Origin: an uncultured Roseateles sp.
GTDB lineage: Bacteria > Pseudomonadota > Gammaproteobacteria > Burkholderiales > Burkholderiaceae
Assembly: GCA_946480605.1 (NCBI GenBank)
Contig: CAMLKW010000013.1
Coordinates: forward strand, 1 to 40,435
Direction: 5' to 3'
Length of the DNA: 40,435 bases
Part shown: positions 36,606-40,435 of the stretch, in pieces
How the letters are laid out: each line of letters opens with the position of its first letter
Numbering within the stretch: position 1 is the first letter of the stretch
Position numbers and translations under genes: made by a program
Notes under the pieces: model-generated
What the model was told of the DNA's origin: nothing
The model's input: only the letters and a program-made list of their open reading frames with translations
Database searches by the model: none

Positions 36606-36629
36606 GCGGCGCCTATGAGGCGCCGCTTT
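36606..36629 (+). terminator. Hairpin with short T-run in the leader of the PEP-CTERM gene
   Basis: GCGGCGCC-tatga-GGCGCCGC (36606-36626) is a perfect 8-bp stem followed by TTT. It stands about 100 bases after oxyR and 25 bases before the GTG of the metalloprotease gene. It could end the oxyR transcript or act as an attenuator-like leader. A weaker hairpin CGGGT-aa-ACCCG is at 36526-36537. Confidence 0.55.
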
Positions 36630-36653
36630 CGTTGTTCATCCTGGGAGTTTTCC

Positions 36654-37943
36654 GTGAGCCGTACCCGTCTCCTGCATGCGCTGGCCGCCGCCGCAGCCAT
36701 CAGCTGCGCCGCCCCCGCCGCTGCCCTCAACATCGTGCTGGTCGACTCGACCAACAGCTTCGGCACCTCGCCCAACGGCGCCGCCGCACTGCTGGCCTTC
36801 CAGAAGGCCGCCAATTACTGGAACCAGACGCTGACCAACGACGTCACGCTGCACTTCGACATCAGCTTCAACTCGCTGCCTGCCGGCGTGCTGGGCTCGA
36901 CGCGCAGCTACAGCAACGCCGTGGCCGTCACCGACGTCTATGCAGGGCTGGCCAACACCGGCACGACCGCGCTGGACGCCATCGCCGTGGCCAACCTGTC
37001 CAAGCTGAACGCCGGCGGTGGGCTGACCATGCGCACCAACAACTACTTCGACGTCGCCAACAAGGTGGGCCTGCAGGACGCGACCGTCGCGCGCACCGGC
37101 AACGCCGTCATCAACAACTACCTGGACGTGAACCAATCCGTCATCAAGGCACTGGGCCTGACCGGACAGGCCTTCGGCACGATGAACCGGTATGACGCCA
37201 GCATCCAGTTCAGCAGCCAGTTCGCCTTCGACTTCAACCCCACCAACGGCATCGATGCCGGCAAGTACGACTTCACCGCCGTCGCCGTGCACGAGATCGG
37301 CCACGCACTGGGCTTCGTCAGCGGCACGGACACCTTCGACATCGTCATGCACGGCACCGGCCCGCTGGCCGCGGACTTTGAAGCCGGCGCCTTCGGCAGC
37401 GCGGACATCGCCGACTTCTACATCGGCAGCACGCTGGACCTGTTCCGCTACGGCAACTCCGTCGGCGCCGACGGCAAGGCCGTGCTGCAGTGGTCGGCCA
37501 ACCGCGATGCCTATTTCTCCATCGACGGCAAGACCATGTTCGGCCTCGGCGACGCGGCCTACCAGGAAGAGGCCACCTTCTCCACCGGCGCCTACTCCGG
37601 CGACGGCGCCCAGGCCTCGCACTGGAAGGACAACATCGGCTTCATCGACCCCGACGCGCCGGGCTGCCTGCAAAGCACCCGCCCGATCGGCATCATGGAC
37701 CCGACCTCCTCGCCCTGCCACACCGAGAACGTCACGCGCAACGACATCGCCGCCTTCGACGCCATGGGCTGGAACACCAGCATCGATGCGCTGACCAACA
37801 AGGGCTACGCGGTCAGCTCGGCCGACATCTACGCGATGGAAGGCGTGGCCGTCGCCGTGCCCGAACCCGGCACCTGGGGCATGCTGGCCCTGGGCCTGGG
37901 CGTGATCGGCTTCCTGGGCCAGCGCCGCCGCCGCGCCGACTGA
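36654..37943 (+). CDS. PEP-CTERM-sorted zinc metalloprotease (NF038122-like)
   Basis: A 429-residue exported protein: signal peptide (LLHALAAAAAISCAAPAAA), a metalloprotease domain with HEIGHALGF (213-221), and a C-terminal PEP-CTERM tripartite tag (VPEPGTW at 402-408, a membrane helix, then RRRRAD). The exosortase system recognises this tag, which fits the CPBP protease at 9,083. The GTG at 36654 follows GGGAG. The family is like NF038122, PEP-CTERM proteases of unknown substrate. A rho-independent terminator follows. Confidence 0.9.
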   Translation: MSRTRLLHALAAAAAISCAAPAAALNIVLVDSTNSFGTSPNGAAALLAFQKAANYWNQTLTNDVTLHFDISFNSLPAGVLGSTRSYSNAVAVTDVYAGLANTGTTALDAIAVANLSKLNAGGGLTMRTNNYFDVANKVGLQDATVARTGNAVINNYLDVNQSVIKALGLTGQAFGTMNRYDASIQFSSQFAFDFNPTNGIDAGKYDFTAVAVHEIGHALGFVSGTDTFDIVMHGTGPLAADFEAGAFGSADIADFYIGSTLDLFRYGNSVGADGKAVLQWSANRDAYFSIDGKTMFGLGDAAYQEEATFSTGAYSGDGAQASHWKDNIGFIDPDAPGCLQSTRPIGIMDPTSSPCHTENVTRNDIAAFDAMGWNTSIDALTNKGYAVSSADIYAMEGVAVAVPEPGTWGMLALGLGVIGFLGQRRRRAD

Positions 37944-37966
37944 TCCCGGCGCCCAGCACCCGCATC

Positions 37967-38004
37967 AAGCCCGCCCGCGCGCCGCGCCGGCGGGCTTTCT
38001 TTCG
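37967..38004 (+). terminator. Rho-independent terminator after the PEP-CTERM gene
   Basis: AAGCCCGCC (37967-37975) pairs with GGCGGGCTT (37989-37997) around a 13-base loop and is followed by TCTTTC. It lies 24 bases past the stop codon. Confidence 0.75.
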
Positions 38005-38063
38005 GGGTAGAGGCGCGCGCGCTGAATCCGTTAGGCTTGCCCCATCCCCTTTCGGAGCCCCCC

Positions 38064-38561
38064 ATGCCCAAGAAATCGACCCCGTCCCCCGCCATCAGCA
38101 TCGGCATCGGCGACAAGGACCGCGCCGCCATCACCGCCGGCCTGTCCAAGCTGCTGGCCGAGACCTACACGCTGTACCTGACCACGCACAACTTCCACTG
38201 GAACGTGACCGGGCCCATGTTCAACAGCCTGCACGCGATGTTCATGGCCCAGTACACCGAGCTGTGGAACGCGGTGGACCCGGTGGCCGAGCGCATCCGC
38301 TCGCTGGGCCACCCCGCCCCGGGCAGCTATGCCCAGTTCGCCAAGCTCAGCGGCCTGCCCGACGCGCCGCCCAAGCCGCCCAAGGCGCTGGAGATGGTGC
38401 GCATCCTGAAGCAAGGCCACGAGGCCGTCGCCCGCACCGCGCGCGAGCTGTTCCCCACCGTCGACAAGGCCGGCGACGAGCCCACGGCCGACCTGCTGAC
38501 GCAGCGCATCACCGTGCACGAGCAGACGGCCTGGATGCTGCGCAGCCTGCTGGAGGAGTGA
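38064..38561 (+). CDS. dps: Dps-family DNA-protection ferritin-like protein
   Basis: A 165-residue Dps protein (THNFHWNVTGPMFNSLH, AVDPVAERIRSLG). Dps binds and oxidises iron and protects DNA in stationary phase or peroxide stress. The position corresponding to the ferroxidase Asp67 of E. coli Dps (usually Glu or Asp in this subfamily) is Met here (LHAMFMAQY), while the other site residues (two histidines, VD, AER) are kept. GGAG precedes the ATG. OxyR, a common dps regulator, is encoded upstream. The following gene starts on its stop. Confidence 0.93.
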   Translation: MPKKSTPSPAISIGIGDKDRAAITAGLSKLLAETYTLYLTTHNFHWNVTGPMFNSLHAMFMAQYTELWNAVDPVAERIRSLGHPAPGSYAQFAKLSGLPDAPPKPPKALEMVRILKQGHEAVARTARELFPTVDKAGDEPTADLLTQRITVHEQTAWMLRSLLEE

Positions 38562-39868
38562 ACGAGGCCCGACGCCGCCCCGGTCGCCTGCGCGCGGCGC
38601 TGCGGATCGCCCTGAAGGGCGGCGCCTGGACGGCCCTGATCCTGGCCCTTGCCGCCCTGCTGGCCCTGGTACTGGCGGTGCAGCGGTCGCCGCGCTGGCC
38701 GGAACCGACCACGGTGTCGGCGGCGGACGTGGCACGGGCGCGCGATTTCCTGCGCCGCAACGACCCGCGCCGTCCGGCGCCCGGCCCGTTTCGAACGCTG
38801 GTCGCCTCCGAGCGCGAGGCCAACCTGCTGCTGGACCAGCTGGCCCGCCGCGTCGCGCCGGGCGCGTCGGCGCGGCTGACGCTGGGCGGCGGCAGCGCCC
38901 GGCTGCAGGCCAGCCTGCCCGTGCCGCACAGCCCCGTCACGGCCTGGCTGAACGTCGCCGCCACGCTGAGCGAGACCACCGGACTGCCCGCCATCGACGA
39001 GCTGCAGGTGGGTCGGCTGCCGGTGCCGGCCTGGCTTGCCACGCGATTGCTGCCAGGCCTGGCCGAGCGCCTGCACGCCACACCCGAGGGCGCGTTGGCG
39101 CTGGACATGGTGCGGCGCGTGCGCCTGATGCCGGCGCGGCTGGAGGTGGTCTACGAATGGAGCGACGTCGGCCAGCAGCGCCTGCTTGGCACGCTGCTGC
39201 CGCCCACGGAGCAGGCGCGCCTGACCGCCTATGCCCAGGCCCTGTCCGGCGCGCTGCAGGCGCACGCTTCGGCGGGCGGCGGCACGAGCCTGCCGCTGGA
39301 GCGCCTGCTGCCGCCGCTGTTCACGCTCGCCAGCCAGCGCAGCGTCGGCGGTGATGCGATCGCCGAGAACCGTGCGGCGCTGCTCACCATCGCGCTGCAG
39401 GCCATAGGCCGGCGGATGTCCGATCTGGTGCCGGCCATTCAGGCCGCGCCTCAGCCGCAGCACCTGACCCTGACGCTGGCCGGCCGCGAGGACTTCGCCC
39501 AGCACTTCCTGATCTCTGCCGCCGTGGCGCTGGAAGGCGGCGGGCCGCTGGCGGACGCCATCGGCGTCTACAAGGAAGTGGCCGACCTGCGCCACGGCAG
39601 CGGCTTCAGCTTCAACGACATCGCCGCCGACCGTGCCGGCTCGCGGCTGGGGCTGCTGGCACGGCGGGACCCGCACGCGCTGCAGCAACGGCTGGCACGA
39701 GGCGTGCGCGAGAGCGAGCTCATGCCCGACGTTGCCGACCTGCCGGAGTTCCTCGGCCGCCAGGAGTTCCTCGCCACCTACGGCGGCCTGGATGGGCCGG
39801 CCTACCGCCGCACGCTGGCCGACATCGAGCGGCGGCTGGACGCGCTGCCGCTGCTGCGCGCGCCCTGA
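38558..39868 (+). CDS. Hypothetical membrane-anchored protein (436 aa)
   Basis: The GTG at 38558 overlaps the dps stop (GTGA), so the gene is translated with dps. There is an N-terminal membrane helix at about residues 20-43 (GAWTALILALAALLALVLAV), then a large predicted extracytoplasmic domain. The latter has a LEA/SMP-like look in the middle (LLLDQLARRVAPGASARLTL, SLPVPHSPVTAWLNV) and a C-terminal helical domain (FNDIAADRAGSRLGLLA, LPEFLGRQEFLATYGG). I do not recognise a family. About 130 bases after it hold a GC-rich open stretch (39,883 on) that could be a degenerate fragment, not annotated. Confidence 0.8.
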   Translation: MNEARRRPGRLRAALRIALKGGAWTALILALAALLALVLAVQRSPRWPEPTTVSAADVARARDFLRRNDPRRPAPGPFRTLVASEREANLLLDQLARRVAPGASARLTLGGGSARLQASLPVPHSPVTAWLNVAATLSETTGLPAIDELQVGRLPVPAWLATRLLPGLAERLHATPEGALALDMVRRVRLMPARLEVVYEWSDVGQQRLLGTLLPPTEQARLTAYAQALSGALQAHASAGGGTSLPLERLLPPLFTLASQRSVGGDAIAENRAALLTIALQAIGRRMSDLVPAIQAAPQPQHLTLTLAGREDFAQHFLISAAVALEGGGPLADAIGVYKEVADLRHGSGFSFNDIAADRAGSRLGLLARRDPHALQQRLARGVRESELMPDVADLPEFLGRQEFLATYGGLDGPAYRRTLADIERRLDALPLLRAP

Positions 39869-40001
39869 ACGCCGTCGCCGGTGGGCGTGGAGCAGGTCGG
39901 CGAGAACCTGCTGCTGCGCACCTCGCGGGGCGAACTGCCGGCGCCGCCTGACCCGCAGCGCTGCGGTCGGCGGCCGTGGGTGCACTTGCGCGGGACGCAG
40001 C

Positions 40002-40435
40002 CTAAGCCAGCCGGAAGGCCCCCACCGCCGCCGCCAGGCGCTCGGCCTGCTGCTTGAGCGCCTCGGCCGCAGCCGCCGATTGCTCGACGAGGGCGGCGTT
40101 CTGCTGGGTCAGCTGGTCGAGGTGGCCGACGGCCAGGCTGACCTCGGCGATGCTGCCGCTCTGCTCGCTGCTGGCCGCGGCAATCTCCTGCATGATGCCC
40201 GTCACCTGATTCACCGAGCCGACGATCTCGTTCATCGTCTCGCCGGCCTCGGCCACCAGGCGGGACCCGCTCTCCACGCGCTCGACGGACGCCGAGATCA
40301 GCGTCTTGATCTCCTTGGCCGCATCGGCGCTGCGGCCGGCCAGCGAACGCACCTCGCTGGCCACCACGGCAAAGCCGCGACCCTGCTCGCCGGCCCGCGC
40401 GGCCTCCACCGCCGCGTTCAGCGCCAGGATGTTGG
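40002..40435 (-). CDS. Methyl-accepting chemotaxis protein, C-terminal part (partial)
   Basis: The reading frame enters from the right edge; only the last 144 residues are in the window. The highly conserved signalling tip [20 protein letters not shown] is followed by [20 protein letters not shown], the methylation-type helix with Gln/Ser/Ala heptads, and the end AAVGAFRLA. No CheR-docking pentapeptide is present at the C-terminus. The stop is at 40002-40004. The ligand-binding part is outside the window. Confidence 0.95.
   Translation of the reverse strand, partial: NILALNAAVEAARAGEQGRGFAVVASEVRSLAGRSADAAKEIKTLISASVERVESGSRLVAEAGETMNEIVGSVNQVTGIMQEIAAASSEQSGSIAEVSLAVGHLDQLTQQNAALVEQSAAAAEALKQQAERLAAAVGAFRLA

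Noticed and set aside
39869..40001. Open GC-rich stretch reading like a protein fragment (GVEQVGENLLLRTSRGELP)
   Set aside because: No start, no recognisable family, and any GC-rich intergenic stretch here stays open by chance. A degenerate gene end is possible but not supported.

Overview
The window is a stretch of a GC-rich chromosome from a Burkholderiales-type betaproteobacterium; the gene set and the codon use (strong G/C in third positions) fit the Roseateles/Rubrivivax/Mitsuaria neighbourhood best, which is an inference from gene content only. Pointers are a GTP-type PckG, a PEP-CTERM protein together with an exosortase-associated CPBP protease, OxyR with Cys199/Cys208, a Burkholderiales-style PanC ('SIFVNRLQF') and GC-rich palindromic repeats inside and between genes. 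No rRNA, tRNA, CRISPR array, integrase or transposase gene was recognised.

Region 1 (1 to about 6,960) is an accessory block of visibly lower GC. It holds a Gabija-like pair on the minus strand (OLD-family ATPase/TOPRIM nuclease plus a compact UvrD-like helicase) followed by two small unknown genes, a divergent DUF4062 gene, and a HigB toxin/HigA-ImmA antitoxin operon with a third unknown gene. The toxin promoter and a palindromic operator can be read directly. This looks like a defence/stress island whose left end lies outside the window.

Region 2 (about 7,000-16,815) is core-like. It has pckG, a CPBP protease, an XRE-type regulator, then a run of seven plus-strand genes (10,780-16,815), the last six joined by 4-base stop/start overlaps. 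The run encodes a YiaA/B membrane protein, a secreted STM0539-like protein, a secreted DUF2145 protein, an LplT-PlsC fusion (lysophospholipid flippase plus acyltransferase), a small membrane protein, an Lgt-like protein lacking key Lgt residues, and a multi-cluster radical SAM enzyme of the MJ0619/tetraether-synthase type. Together they read as an envelope-lipid modification system and are the most interesting coding find.

Region 3 (16,781-24,278) has a membrane protein, a lower-GC two-gene cassette (DUF6978 plus DUF1828/DUF1829), queuosine genes tgt and queA separated by a periplasmic binding protein and a YigZ protein, a DksA-type zinc-finger gene, a translational-machinery-like gene and a second binding-protein gene with a 3' frameshift. 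It ends in a 272-base element built almost entirely of nested perfect inverted repeats, whose termini supply stop codons to the convergent genes on both sides.

Region 4 (24,274-40,435) carries an ECF sigma/anti-sigma/lipoprotein operon, recG with an in-frame palindromic repeat, a small lipoprotein, phosphofructokinase, a LytS/LytTR two-component system, an alpha/beta hydrolase, two tandem cyclophilin lipoproteins, panC-panB, divergent oxyR, a PEP-CTERM metalloprotease, dps (with an unusual residue at a ferroxidase position), a membrane-anchored unknown protein, and the C-terminal end of a chemotaxis receptor cut by the window edge.
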